Under the pieces are notes generated by a model. It did no database searches. It worked only from the letters and a program-made list of their open reading frames with translations, and had not been told where the DNA came from. Source: Helianthus annuus (taxonomy: Eukaryota > Streptophyta > Magnoliopsida > Asterales > Asteraceae). From it: a DNA stretch of 64,000 bases. Positions 45,625 to 57,784 of the stretch are shown piece after piece. A program made the position numbers and the translations under genes. Numbering within the stretch: the first letter of the stretch is position 1; each line of letters begins with the position of its first letter. Where the stretch lies: NCBI RefSeq assembly GCF_002127325.2, contig NC_035445.2, positions 80,595,389 to 80,659,388 on the forward strand. The letters are read 5' to 3'.

Positions 45625-47330
45625 TGATGTATTGCAAAATACATCCTTTATTCGTGTATAGTTTGTATAATTTTTCAGTATTTATAGTTTAGTTTTATTT
45701 AGAATTACGTGCTATTGATCAATATTCGGTTTTCCAGGTCTTGATACATGAAGTGGCTGAAAAAGGAGCAAAAAAACGAGCGACATTACTGAACATCAAG
45801 TCCCGGAACCTGTTAGAACAAGTTTTAGAATTATTTCAGAAAAGTTGGAAGTTGTAGGTGGAATTCTAAGGCAACATTCTGTGGAAAATGGTTCCTCGCG
45901 TAGCGCTACAAAGGAAAGTGATGTTGCTCGCGCTACGCCACCATCAAGAAACAAAAAATCTGGTCATGCATGTCCTCGCACAGCGCGAGGAAGTAGGAGT
46001 TGACCCGTCGCGCTACGCGACGGGTAGGATGCGTGTTTCTGGTTTGTTTGTTACTAGGGTTTCATATATAATCATAAGTTAATCATTATTAAAGGGGAGG
46101 GACGAACCAAGAAACCCGAGGACGAATTTCGGAGCAGATTTTGAGCTTTTCGGAGTGTTTTGGCTAACGGGAATCATCCGGTTGAAGCTTGGATCGTGAG
46201 AGTGAAGATTGTTCGGGTTTTATCTCCCGATTTTCTTTAATTTCGTGTTTTCAATACTTTACAATGAATTCTTGTTTTGTTTGTTTTGAACATCATGTTT
46301 CTTGGCTAAACCTTAGATACTACCTAGATTTGATGATGGTTTAATTTATGTTTGGATCTTTCAACGTTTTTTATTGAATTGATTATGGATTGACTTCTGA
46401 AAGTAACGTGTTCTAGATTTTCTGATTTGGTGTGTGTGCGTATTTACTTTTGATTGTGGATTGCTTACTGTTTCACATAGATTTTGGTGGATGTCTTTCA
46501 CATAATAGATCTGTGTTGATTATTTGCATCCTTGCGGGTTCGGGTGATCTTTGGGTAAATCGGCCGATAGCCTTAGAAACAGTAATTAAAATACAATTAG
46601 GAGTAAATATTCTACTTAACTTGTCGCTGAGACGCTCGAGTTAGTTATTAGGTCTCGGTGCAATATATAGCTAAATTAGATTTTGAGAGAAGTCGAAGTT
46701 AGTTCCCTAATTGCATTTGTGTCTAGTAAACCAAGTTAGAACCTAGAATTGCCTTAGATTTTCGCGCTGAGAGGTAGATAGTCATATTAGGGCACTTTTA
46801 GAGTCGTTAGAGGACTAAGAGGAAATCTAACAGTCGGTATTCATAACAGCCTTGTAGGGTTTCCCAGGTTTCTTCCTGAGAAGGGTCGGGAAGTCTTAGC
46901 ATTGAAATACCTTAAGGTTTAGTATTTCACGATCCCGGCTCCATATAAAAATAAAACCGTTAGAAGTCCATTCATAGTTAACTGGATTCAAGTCTAGGTA
47001 GTCCTTAATCTCATCTGAATTAAAACCCTAGTCTTCGTTCGTGTCTTAGTTTAATTTCATTTTAATTGCAATTTTAGGATTTTAGTAAAAACCCCCCTTA
47101 AAACACAACATTTGTTTAGTCGTGTCAGTGTCTAGTCTAAGTTTAGTCGTTAACGTAATTCATTAGAGTCCTTGTGGGTTCGACATCCGGACTTACTTTT
47201 CTGTGCTAGAGTCGACCGGTACACTTGCCGGTGAGTAGTTTAGTCAGGTTAAAGAGTCCAGATTTTTTTTATTACTTGAGTCTTAATTTAGGGTAATTTT
47301 AGTTTATTTAGTTGAACTACTTTTTCCACA
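45625..47330 (+). mobile_element. Athila 5' LTR (start uncertain)
   Basis: Probable start tgatgtattgcaaaatac at 45625; end ctttttccaca at 47330, 9 bp before the primer site. About 1.7 kb, usual for Athila. The start is preceded by gggggg, which looks like a polypurine tract rather than a random target, hence the uncertainty. It contains a cluster of gcgctacgcg words at 45893-46024. Confidence 0.65.
45893..46024. repeat. TCGCGCTACGCGA palindrome cluster in the Athila LTR
   Basis: cctcgcgtagcgctac, gctcgcgctacgcc, cctcgcacagcgcgagg and cgtcgcgctacgcgacggg occur within 130 bp. Related words cgtcgcgtagcgcc and ctcgcgctac recur in the Athila spacer at about 53349-53391, so the motif belongs to the element as a whole and is not restricted to the LTR. 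Confidence 0.78.
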
Positions 47331-47339
47331 TTAAGTTTT

Positions 47340-47357
47340 TGGCGCTGTTGCCGGGGA
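47340..47357 (+). other. Primer-binding site, tRNA-Asp type
   Basis: tggcgctgttgccgggga matches, with one difference, the conserved Athila/Tat primer site complementary to tRNA-Asp. It separates the LTR from the leader and supports the lineage call independently of the protein. Confidence 0.88.
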
Positions 47358-47524
47358 CTCCTGGCAATTGCGTTAACTGCTTAATTTGGATTTCAACTGA
47401 TATCGTTACGTGCTTTTTGTGTGTTTGTGAGTCATAGGAGTCCAAATAATTTTAGTGTCTTTTTCGTGTTTTTCGAGTCTTTTCTTGGAGTTGTCTTACT
47501 TGTTTATTCTTGGTTTTGCAGTTC

Positions 47525-50500
47525 ATGCCCCACACGCGTTCGCAGGGACCAGTGAAGCCACCAATCGACAAGTCTTCCTTCTCCACACCCAGTTTTCAGG
47601 TAAAAAAGTCTTCTACTTCATCCTCCGCCCCTTCTGACTCTACACTCAAATCTAAACCACCGAACTATGACTTCACCCCGAAGTCATCACCCCACAATTC
47701 CCCACCACCCTCCCATCACCCTGGTCCACCTCCAGTTCACCAAATGGCCGAAAACCAAACTGTCCACCAACGTTCCACCACGGGTTTTACCGCAAACTCA
47801 CCCATCACCCTTCCTGAAATCACCAATGATAAGTCTTGGCAAATTCCTTCATACATCATGACTGCCATTAACAACTCTTGTCAGTTTCATGGTCGTGATG
47901 ATGAGGACGCGCCAGCACATATCATCCGTCTCACCCGTCTGTGTAGCACCTTCGGCATCGGAGGTGTGAATCTTGATGCCCCCTATCTCCAAGTCTTCCC
48001 CTTTTTGCTTGCTGGCCGCGCAGCCACCTGGCTTGATTCACAGCCAGCAGGTACTTACACCACTTGGGCTGGACTTAGAGATGCCTTCCTTGCTAAGTAT
48101 TTCCCACCTGCGAAGGCCTCTCGCCTTCGAGATCAGATCCATTCCTTCAGAATGGAGCCTGACGAACCTTATCACTTAGCATGGGAGAGGTTTCAAACAT
48201 TGCTCTCACGTTGCTCCTAACATGGACTGTCGGATTGGGCCTTAGTAGAAAAATTTTATAATGGTCTTACCCCTGAGTGCAAGGCCCGATTCGACACATC
48301 CGCAGGAGGCCACCTAATGGGAAAGAAAACTGTGGCTGACTGCAATGACCTCTTTGAGAGCTTCGCTCATGCTGATATAGATCATAGTGCTACCGGCAGG
48401 AATTCCAATCCTGTGATTGCTTCCTCATCTTCTCGAGGAGTGAACCAAGTCGTTTCAGACTCAAAGGTAGTATCTCAGCTTGAATATATCACCAAGGAGT
48501 TGCTAGAAATTAAGAAGGTAGATAGATGCGAGGTTTGCAAAGGTGGACATGACACCATAGATTGCCCAACCCTTACCCTAGAGCAGGTCGAATATATAGT
48601 AGGTCAAAACAGGGGTTCAACTAACCCGTTCAACAATAGTAACTCTAATTGGCGTGCTAACAATTATCGCTCCTCAGGTAACCCCCCTGGTTTCCCATCA
48701 GGTCAATACCAAAGCAGGGGGCCCGGTTTTTATTCTAGTGGGGGGTCGGTTCAAACAGGTCAATTTGCTAGTTCAGGTTCAGGAGGGCAGTTCAGAGGTG
48801 AGGGGTCAAACCAAGAGGTTCAACCTAAGAGTGAGGGGTCAGGTGGTAGTTTGTCTAGGATAGAGGACCTTCTTTCCCAATTATTGGTTAAGGATCAGGC
48901 TACCCAACGTACCTTAGAGGACCATGCTACGCTCCTAAAGAATAATCATTCAAGTTTCTTAGACCTTCAAAGGCAAGTAGGGGATATTGCACGCCAGTTG
49001 CAAGAACGACCTCCCGGTCAATTCTCGGGCAACACAAAGCCCAACCCATCTGGCTCTTTGAAGGCAATTTCGACCCGTAGTGGTAGGACCTTAGGAGAGG
49101 TAGTGAGACCCGAGAGTGTTGAGATAGAAGATGAGGACCCCGTAGATGAGGAAATTGAAATGGAGGCGCCCGGTAAAGTGCAACCTAGGTTAATCCCAGA
49201 AAGTACCGCACACACCGGGGGTACTTCAAGTGAGAAGAGTGTAGGAAAGAGACCCATTCAAGTTGTCCCATCACCCAATGTCGATATTTCCCGTGCTCCG
49301 TTTCCTTCCCGCCTTAAAAATCAAACCTATTCCAAAGAGTACGGGAAGTTTTTAGAGATCTTTAAGCAGCTTAGGATCAACCTTCCTTTCATAGAAGCTC
49401 TCCAATCGATGCCCAAATATGCAAAATTCTTAAAAGACCTTCTAAAACGCAAGGATAGGTTAGGAGAGGTTTCTAACATCCCCCTTAGTGGAGGATGTTC
49501 CACCGTAGTGTTGAACAAGGTTCCGGAAAAATTGACGGACCCGGGCCTTTTTACTATCCCGTGCTTGTTTGGGAGTGATACCGAGTGTAGGGCCCTAGCC
49601 GATCTAGGAGCGAGTATAAACCTAATGCCGTATTCTATGTATGAGAGGTTAGGTCTAGGAGAGTTGTCACCTACACGTATGTCTTTGTCACTAGCCGATA
49701 GATCCGTTAAGTATCCACGTGGCATTATCGAAAACCTTTTAGTCAAACTGGATAAGTTCGTCTTCCCCGTAGACTTTGTTGTTCTTGATATGGAAGCCGA
49801 CGAAAAGGTTCCTATCATTCTAGAACGCCCATTCTTGTGTACCGCCAAGGCCATCATCGATGTCTTTGATGGGAAAATCATACTTCAAGTCGGTGAGGAG
49901 AGGGTCACTTTCGAGATAGCACGCTCCATGGAACACCCTAGTGGTTCCGATGACCTTAGTAGCCCTTGTCATTCGGTCTATTTCATAGAGTCTTTCTTAT
50001 CTTGTGTCGACCATTGCTTTGACTATATTAGTGGAGCCGACCTAGTTGAGAATAGGATAGACGAGGTAGTTGAGAAGGTAGAGGAGGTTGTTAGTGAGAG
50101 TGAAGAGGTAGGAGAGGACGAGTGGGTCCCCAAAGTGCTAGAATTGAGTGAAATTAAAAGTGAGAGTGAGAGTACACCTATAGAGAAGCCCGCCCCATTA
50201 GAACTCAAAGTCCTCCCATCCCACTTAGAGTACGCTTTCTTAGGTGAGGGTTCCGAGTTCCCCGTCATTATTTCGTCTAAGTTAGAGGAGGGAGAGAAGG
50301 GTAGGCTATTAGAGGTGTTGAGAGTGAATAGGGAAGCCATTGCATGGCGTCTTTCGGATATCAAGGGCATAAGCCCCGCCTATTGTACCCACCGGATACT
50401 CATGGAAGATGACTATAAGCCGGTGGTGCAACCTCAACGGCGGCTCAATCCGAACATGCAAGAGGTCGTTAAGAAAGAAGTGCTTAAGCTATTAGATGCC

Positions 50501-53071
50501 GGGGTGATATACCCCATTTCCGATTCACCATGGGTTAGCCCGACCCAAGTCGTCCCCAAGAAGGGTGGGATGACGGTGATCATGAACGAAAAGAACGAGT
50601 TAATCCCTTCCCGTACCGTTACCGGTTGGCGTGTGTGCATAGACTATCGAAAGTTAAACGACGCCACCCGGAAAGACCACTTCCCCTTACCATTCATTGA
50701 CCAAATGTTGGAGCGTCTAGCGGGTCAACAATTCTATTGTTTTCTCGATGGATTTTCGGGTTATTTTCAGATCCCCATCGCCCCGGAGGATCAAGATAAA
50801 ACGACGTTCACATGCCCTTACGGCACTTATGCGTATCGCCGCATGCCTTTCGGGTTATGCAACGCTCCGACAACTTTCCAAAGATGCATGGTCGCTATAT
50901 TCCAAGACATGCTTGAGACTTCCATGGAGGTTTTCATGGATGACTTCTCGGTTTATGGCACCATTTTCGAACAATGTCTTTTAAATCTTGATAGGATGCT
51001 TAAGAGGTGCATAGAGACAAATCTTATGTTGAATTGGGAGAAGTGTCACTTTATGGTGACGGAGGGGATAGTTTTAGGACACAAGGTGTCGAGAGATGGT
51101 ATAGAGGTGGATAGGGCCAAGATAGATACCATAAGTAGATTGCCTCCACCTACTAGTGTGAAGTCCGTTAGGAGCTTTCTAGGTCATGTGGGCTTTTATA
51201 GGCGTTTTATAAAAGATTTTTCAAAAATCACACGCCCCATGACCCGACTTTTAGAGAAGGATGTACCTTTCGTCTTCGACGAGGAGTGCATCAAGGCGTT
51301 CGACTTCTTGAAAGAAAAACTTGTTAGTGTCCCGATACTTGTTTCGCCCAACTGGAGCTTACCTTTCGAGCTCATGTGTGATGCAAGCGATTATGCCGTA
51401 GGTGCGGTCCTAGGTCAAAGAGTCGATAAACACTTTCATCCAATCTACTACGCGAGCAAAACTCTAAGTGATGCTCAAGAGAACTATACCACCACGGAAA
51501 AGGAACTCTTAGCCGTAGTGTTTGCGTTTGATAAGTTTCGCTCATATCTCGTGCTTTCCAAAACCACCGTGTTCACCGATCACTCCGCTTTGCGATTTCT
51601 ATTCCAAAAGAAAGACGCAAAACCGCGTCTCATTAGATAGATTATTTTGCTCTCCGAGTTCGACATAGAAATTAAGGATAAAAAGGGAGCGGAAAACGTG
51701 GCCGCCGACCACTTATCACGATTAGAGGATCCAAAGAGAGAGGAGGTTCGTGAGGATTCCATAGGAGACACCTTTCCCCACGAAACCATAGATTTTGTTA
51801 GTGCCGAGGTAGAGGGTTTGCCATGGTTCTCGGATTTGGCAAACTATTTAGCGACCGGAGATCTTGTGAGGGGTATGTCTTTTCAACAAAAGAAAAAGCT
51901 TCTTAGGGAGGCTAGGAAGTACATTTGGGACGACCCGTACCTATTTAGGATAGATGGAGATAGAGTGCTTAGGAGATGCGTTTCAAAGGAGGATGGGTTA
52001 GACATCCTTAGACATATGCACGAGGGTTTAACGGGAGGCCATCACGGAGCGAATGTGACGGCACAAAAGGTATTTGATAGTGGGTTTTATTGGCCAACGG
52101 TAGTTAAGGATGCCGTAGAGTTTGTTAGGACTTGTGACCGTTGCCAACGTACCGGCAACATCTCATCCAAGGATGAAATGCCTCAAAATCCCATCCAAGT
52201 CTTGGAAATCTTTGACGTATAGGGCATTGACTTCATGGGACCTTTCCCATCCTCAAGTGGGAATAGGTACATCCTCGTGGCCATTGATTACGTTTCAAAG
52301 TGGGTCGAAGCTCAAGCTTTGCCCACCAATGATGCCCGAGTGGTGGTGAGATTCCTTAAAAAGTTATTCACGCGTTTCGGAGTACCTAAAGCTATCATAA
52401 GTGACCGTGGCACACATTTTTGCAATTCCGCCATGGAAAAAGCACTTGTACGATACGGTGTCACTTACCATCTTTCTACCGCATACCACCCACAAACTAG
52501 TGGCCAAGTAGAGAACGCTAACCGAGGGGTGAAGAGAATCTTAGAGAAAACGGTAAGAAAAAGTAGAAAGGATTGATCGGAAAAGCTCGACGACGCTTTG
52601 TGGGCATTCCGTACCGCCTATAAGACACCGTTAGGAACGACACCCTTTATGATTGTGTATGGCAAAGCTTGCCATCTTCCGGTAGAGTTAGAGCATAGAG
52701 CTTTATGGGCCTTAAAAACCGTAAACCTTGACCTTACCGAAGCCGCAAGAAGGAGATTCTTCCAAATTCATGAGTTGGAAGCTTTAAGGGACGCTGCCTA
52801 TAAACGATCTTGGAGTATCAAGGAGAAAACCAAGGCATTGCATGATAGGAGGTTGCGAGGTTTGAAGAATTTTAAGGTAGGTGACAAAGTGCTTTTGTTC
52901 AATTCACGGTTGAAATTAATAGCAGGGAAATTGAAATCGAGATGGAGTGGACCGTATGTGGTAAAAGAAGTGTTTCCATACGGCACGGTTGAATTATACG
53001 ATGAGGTTGACAAAGGAGTGTGGAAGGTAAACGGTCATCGTTTAAAACATTACTTGGGGAGGTCCCATTGA
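47525..53071 (+). pseudogene. Athila gag-pol polyprotein with four in-frame stops
   Basis: One frame of 1848 sense-plus-stop codons from the ATG at 47525. Stops: TAA 48218, TAG 51638, TAG 52220, TGA 52574; no frameshift. Domains: gag capsid (FPFLLAGRAATWLDSQPAGT, SFRMEPDEPYHLAWERF), zinc knuckle CEVCKGGHDTIDC (near residue 335), protease (ALADLGASINLMPYSM), RT (WVSPTQVVPKKGGMTV, RVCIDYRKLNDATRKDHF, MPFGLCNAPTTFQRC, intact FMDD near residue 1137), RNase H (CDASDYAVGAVLGQ, DHSALRFL) and integrase (zinc finger HH...CDRCQ; catalytic D in GIDFMGPF, D in ISDRGTHF, E in QVENANRG). Each stop is one C-to-T or G-to-A change from a sense codon. All catalytic residues survive, so decay is recent or was slow. 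Confidence 0.94.
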
Positions 53072-54979
53072 TACTACCCAGGAGGAAGAAATTCCTCTCG
53101 AGGACCCACCCACCTTCACCGAGCAGTGAGAACAAAAAGCTTCATTTGTAGAGTATGTACAGTTTGTAACATCGTTATTTTCGTGTTTTTCGTGTTTGTG
53201 TTTTGTGTTTGTGAGTGAATTTGCAGGATACGTACCTTTGAGGAGCTGAAAACGCGAAGAAAAAGTCATTCCAGGTAAGTCCTATACTTAGAAAAATTTT
53301 CTAAGGCAAAATCTTGAAAATTTACGAAACATTCTGCCAAAAAACACCCGTCGCGTAGCGCCACCACCTTCACCCATGTGCTCGCGCTACACCACGATGG
53401 GGGGTCATTAAACAACCCTTTTGAACCCTCTGAAACCCTTTTGAACCCTTTAAACTGTTTTGAACCATTGACCCCCTAAACAAATTAAACCCTCTCCAAA
53501 AAGCTTCGTACCCCCTTTCACCAGTTATTCCCAAACAAAACCCAATTAAACCCAACCCTTTCAAAAATAAAACCTACCAGTCCCTTTCCCCTTCACCGCC
53601 GATTGCCACCACCACCCTTTTCTTCGTCGCCGAACCTGACCCTCCGACCACGAACCTGACCCTCCGACCACCCACCTGACCCTCCGCCGCCGCCACGACG
53701 ACACCCTTTATTTCTAAGATCCTTTTCACCGCCGATTGCTACCACACTTCTTTACCATCCACCGCCTCTCCAGCACATATCAAATCAACCACCAGTCGTC
53801 TCCGATATCCAAAATACCCACCGGCCGGTCGTCGTTAAAGTCCGATTCGGGACCCAAAACACCTCAAAAATCTCATCTTTTCGTGCACAATTCAACAGTT
53901 AAGGTACGATTCCTCTCTTTATCTCTTTAATTTCTTGATTAAGGTCAGTGTGTAAGTTTGTTTTTGTGTCGAATCCGTGCTCGTTCAGTCTTGTCGAGTC
54001 TATATGTCGCAGTCTTGGTGAGTCGGACCAGTTGGGCTCTGTCTGTGGAATTGTTTGAGTCAAGTCACTAATGTCATGCTTCGTGTCGTTTGTGTTTAGT
54101 GAAGCATAAGTGTGTCTGCAGTATGTTAGCGTCGAGTCTGTCATGTCTCTCTTGGGTCAGATTAGTCGAGTCTGTTGCTGTGATTTTGGGTCGAGTCATT
54201 GTTTTTGATAGGTTAGGTCAGTTTGTTGGGTTCAGGCTGAGTCTGTTTCGATTATCGACTCAATTGGTGATGGTTGTTGACTCAGTCATAGATTCGGGTC
54301 AGGCGCAAGTCGTTATAATGCAGGTATGTTTAGCCAGTAGTTAGTGGTTCGAGTTTGTGCTGTGTTTAATGGAGTCCAATGTGAATCGAGTCATTGGTTC
54401 AGTCTTATGTGTGTCGAGTTACATCATGTAGCTTTTTGGTCATGGGATTGCGGTTGGTTTGGTTTGGAACATTATGGTTAAATTTGACATAAGTTAAGTG
54501 TAACGATTTCTTGGTTTACACTTACCTATTGGGTTTGGATTTGTTAGTCGGGTTGGTGTTACACTTGAAATTGCTTGTTGAATATTAGAATGGGTTGGTA
54601 TGATACATTGACTAGAAGCTTCGAGTTTGCGCTTTGGAACTAGATTTTTGTATTCGAATGAAACCTCCTTTCACTAGGCGAATCTTTCGACACTAAAATG
54701 TATTTTCAAAACAACTAAAAAGTAATCATTTTCACGCGCGACTTCGACTTCAATGTCATATTTCGGCACTTTGGCTCTTAATTGAGACAATTAAAAGTGC
54801 CGATGGGGGGTAGTGTACATTGAGTCTAGTTTAATGTTTCGCGTCGTTTTAGTATAGTTTTAGCTTAGTTTAGTAGTTTTTAGTCTTGTTTGGGTTTACT
54901 TGCATGTACAAGTGGTTTAAGTTCGCCCGTACTCAATCTCCATTCGGGCGAGTTTAACCACCACTTAGCAATTGTAAAA
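53072..54979 (+). other. Athila spacer between pol and the downstream ORF
   Basis: Non-coding. It contains the gcgtagcgcc/ctcgcgctac pair (53349-53391), a C-rich tandem repeat ctgaccctccgaccac (about 53637-53690), and a long stretch of gtcgagtctg-type iterations (53980-54420). The sequence continues at 62519 after the nested element. Confidence 0.6.
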
Positions 54980-54984
54980 AGTAG

Positions 54985-55772
54985 TGTTGGGATTAAACCC
55001 TAACAGAGGAACAGATAATGTAAAGCCAAAACCGGATCTCATCTGTGGACCATCAATAAGCAGCAGTTTACCTTATGCTCTCCTCTTGACAGTGGTTATC
55101 TAACAGCTGATGGATCTTAAGTGCTGCTCAACTACAACAACTGATAAACCAAACTCTGATGATTATCCAACGACTGCTGAAGACAAACACTGATGCTCTA
55201 TCTACTGCTGTTTCCTAAGTACTGCTGAAGACTCAAGCACTGCTCTCTCAAAGACTGATCACCTTTGAAGAATGCACTGAAGATTCAACATCTGTGCTCA
55301 GGCTACAACAGTGGAACGTGAAGCAGTAGTTTTCCTTAATTTTGCTTTTTACTACTTATCAGATGTTACATGTCAGTAGTTTGTATAGAACAGTGTTCAT
55401 AGTTTGTTAGGTCGTTAGATGTCACTATCATGGTGACGTCAGCTGAAGCTCATCAGTAGTTTGGTTTGCCTATAAATATGACAGTATTCTGTACTGTCAT
55501 ATTTGATCGTTTTGAGTGAGTTCTTCTCCTCAATTCAATCCTTTCATCTTGTGCAACCAGCTCTGGTGTATCAGGCTGAGGGGGAGTTTAGATTGTAAGC
55601 TTGCATTGTAATCTTTTGCTTTTATGTAAATCTTTTGACTTAATGTAAAGCAATTGTTTATCAATCTATACTCTCCTTTGATTATGTTTACAAAGTTTGC
55701 TACTCATTTCCGCTGCACTTGTTATTCGTTTTATGCAAACAAACACAATCATGACGGCCCCAGATCCTAACA
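54985..55772 (+). mobile_element. 5' LTR of the 7.5-kb element
   Basis: 788 bp. TATA-like tataaatat lies at about 55472-55480, so R would start near 55500. Rich in act(g/c)(c/a)tg words. About 1.1 percent different from the 3' LTR by eye count. Confidence 0.93.
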
Positions 55773-55774
55773 AT

Positions 55775-55786
55775 TGGTATCAGAGC
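55775..55786 (+). other. Primer-binding site, initiator tRNA-Met type
   Basis: tggtatcagagc begins 3 bp after the 5' LTR end (55772). Same class as at 19646, and the usual Copia primer site. Confidence 0.92.
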
Positions 55787-57784
55787 TTGGACAGTCAAAT
55801 TCGATCTAACAATCAATTTGACATAACAGTTCAGCTCAAAAGTTATTGATACTAAAGGATTGGTTGTATTCAGTTGAAAAACAGAGTAACGAGTGAATCA
55901 TGGTCAAAATGGTTATTCAAAAACTCTGTAAATCAACCAAGATGTCATATGACACACAAATCTCACACAACAAGTGTTTTCATGCATATGTCACTCATAG
56001 TTTTCAGATCTGTAAAATATCTGATAAATTATGGGATCGTTCGATGTTTTCAAAATTGATTTCAATTGTTGTTTCGATATTTGTGATGTTTTTCAATAAA
56101 CACTAAAGTATGTACCTCAGTTCAGCAAAACTTGTGTTCATCCAAAACACTAGAATACTGCTGACATAGGAAAGGGGAAATAAAACTTTAGGCAAAATCT
56201 CTCATGTGCTCAAAGGCAAGTTGAGTACCTTCAAAAGGACCAAATCGACTTTGTCTAAAACACATTGAGAAAATAAGGTGTCAAAACAGTCCTAATCATA
56301 AGTGATGTGAGATCTGTAATAAAATATGGTAAAAAATGTTCAGATCTCTCAAAACATTGCTTCAAAATGATTATGGACAAAGTATGTTCAAAATATAATC
56401 TCCTAGTGAGTATTTCTGAACATATGAATGAAAAGGGTAAAAAGGGAAAAGAAAAATGAACAAATCTCAAAGTGTGGCTATCTCAAAAACTTTTGAAATC
56501 AAAAGAAAAGAGTATAAGCATAAAACACTTTAGAGGTTTAAAAGTTAGATCATCAGTGGTCATCATCATACAACTGTGTGCATTCATCAATACAGAAATT
56601 GTTCTGGTAACAATGGCATCTCCAGTGATTATGATTAAAAGAAATTTTCAATCAGTTGACAAGAAAATGACCTAAACAATGGTCAAAATAACTTGAGAAT
56701 AATATGATCATGAATTTACTGGAAAATTGTCGGATCCTTTTGATTATATTCAAAACTTCCTTTGATTTTTGTTAAGGTGTTTTCCTCTAAATAAAAACCA
56801 GATGTATTTTATTTTTTTAATATATTATGATCTTTTACTCATTTTTTATAGTAAAATTCCATATCTGGTCTGGATATAATTACCTTATTTTTGTGTGTAA
56901 TTACTATCCCTAAAACTGGTTAAAAGGAAATGATACACGTATCAAGGTCATGTTAAGCTCAAGTTTGGTAGTAATAGATTAAAAATTGATTGCAAATTAG
57001 TTCTGAACTACAGAGACACTCATGTTCTAGTTCAAGTAATTAGAAGCAAAATGGGTTGTTTAGTAGTAAAAAGGACTCATCATCTGGGATGCTAAACCAC
57101 TGTCTGAAATAATAGATAGATGGCAAAACCTTGAACAAAGTTTCTGAAGATAACTGCTGACAATTTAATCTTGATATTATACATCCAAAATGTGTATTGT
57201 TAAGAATAGCATTTCTGGTACTCAACAGATGATAGACAAGAGATTGTGCTTTTACAAGAACAAATCATTTTCTACATCTGAACAAACAGGTGCTAAAAGT
57301 ATTTGTCAAAAGTCAAAACACTGCTGCACAAACAGTTGTTAAAAATGATTCTCATTTTTTTATCCACTGTTGTATCTAAAATGCTGTTGTGCCTTAACAT
57401 CTACTCTCTAAAGTCTGTCCACTGCTAAAGTGTCATCCTCTGTTCTTCAAAAACACTGATGTTTAAAATCTTTGTTTCATCCACTGATACATCCACTGTT
57501 TCATTTCATTACCGTTGTAACTACTGATGATTGTACCATCAGTAGTTGTCAAAACAACTGTCCTCCATTATTTACCATTCCATCAGGGGTTGGCACGTGG
57601 TCAGTTGTTAGCTGTCAGATCATTATAACCGCTCTCACATCGGCATTCATTCTTTTTCCCAAATAAAACTCTGCCCTTACACCAAAACAGGGTTTTACTG
57701 TCGAATTGAATTCCAAAAGTTCTCTTCTCATTGCAGTTTCCCTCTCATAACTCCAAAAACATTCGTCGATCTTCTTCATCTAAA
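55787..57784 (+). other. Two-kilobase leader without recognisable coding sequence
   Basis: No gag similarity seen in any frame; the longest ORFs are 60-70 codons. AT-rich with many A-runs, and enriched from about 57140 onward in actgctg, actgatg and actgttg words like those in the LTR. A packaging or dimerisation signal would be expected here if the RNA is mobilised in trans, but none can be pointed to. Confidence 0.5.

Noticed and set aside
55874..56675. Possible gag remnant in the leader of the 7.5-kb element
   Set aside because: Checked all frames; no zinc knuckle or gag motif, longest frames 60-71 codons and unrelated.
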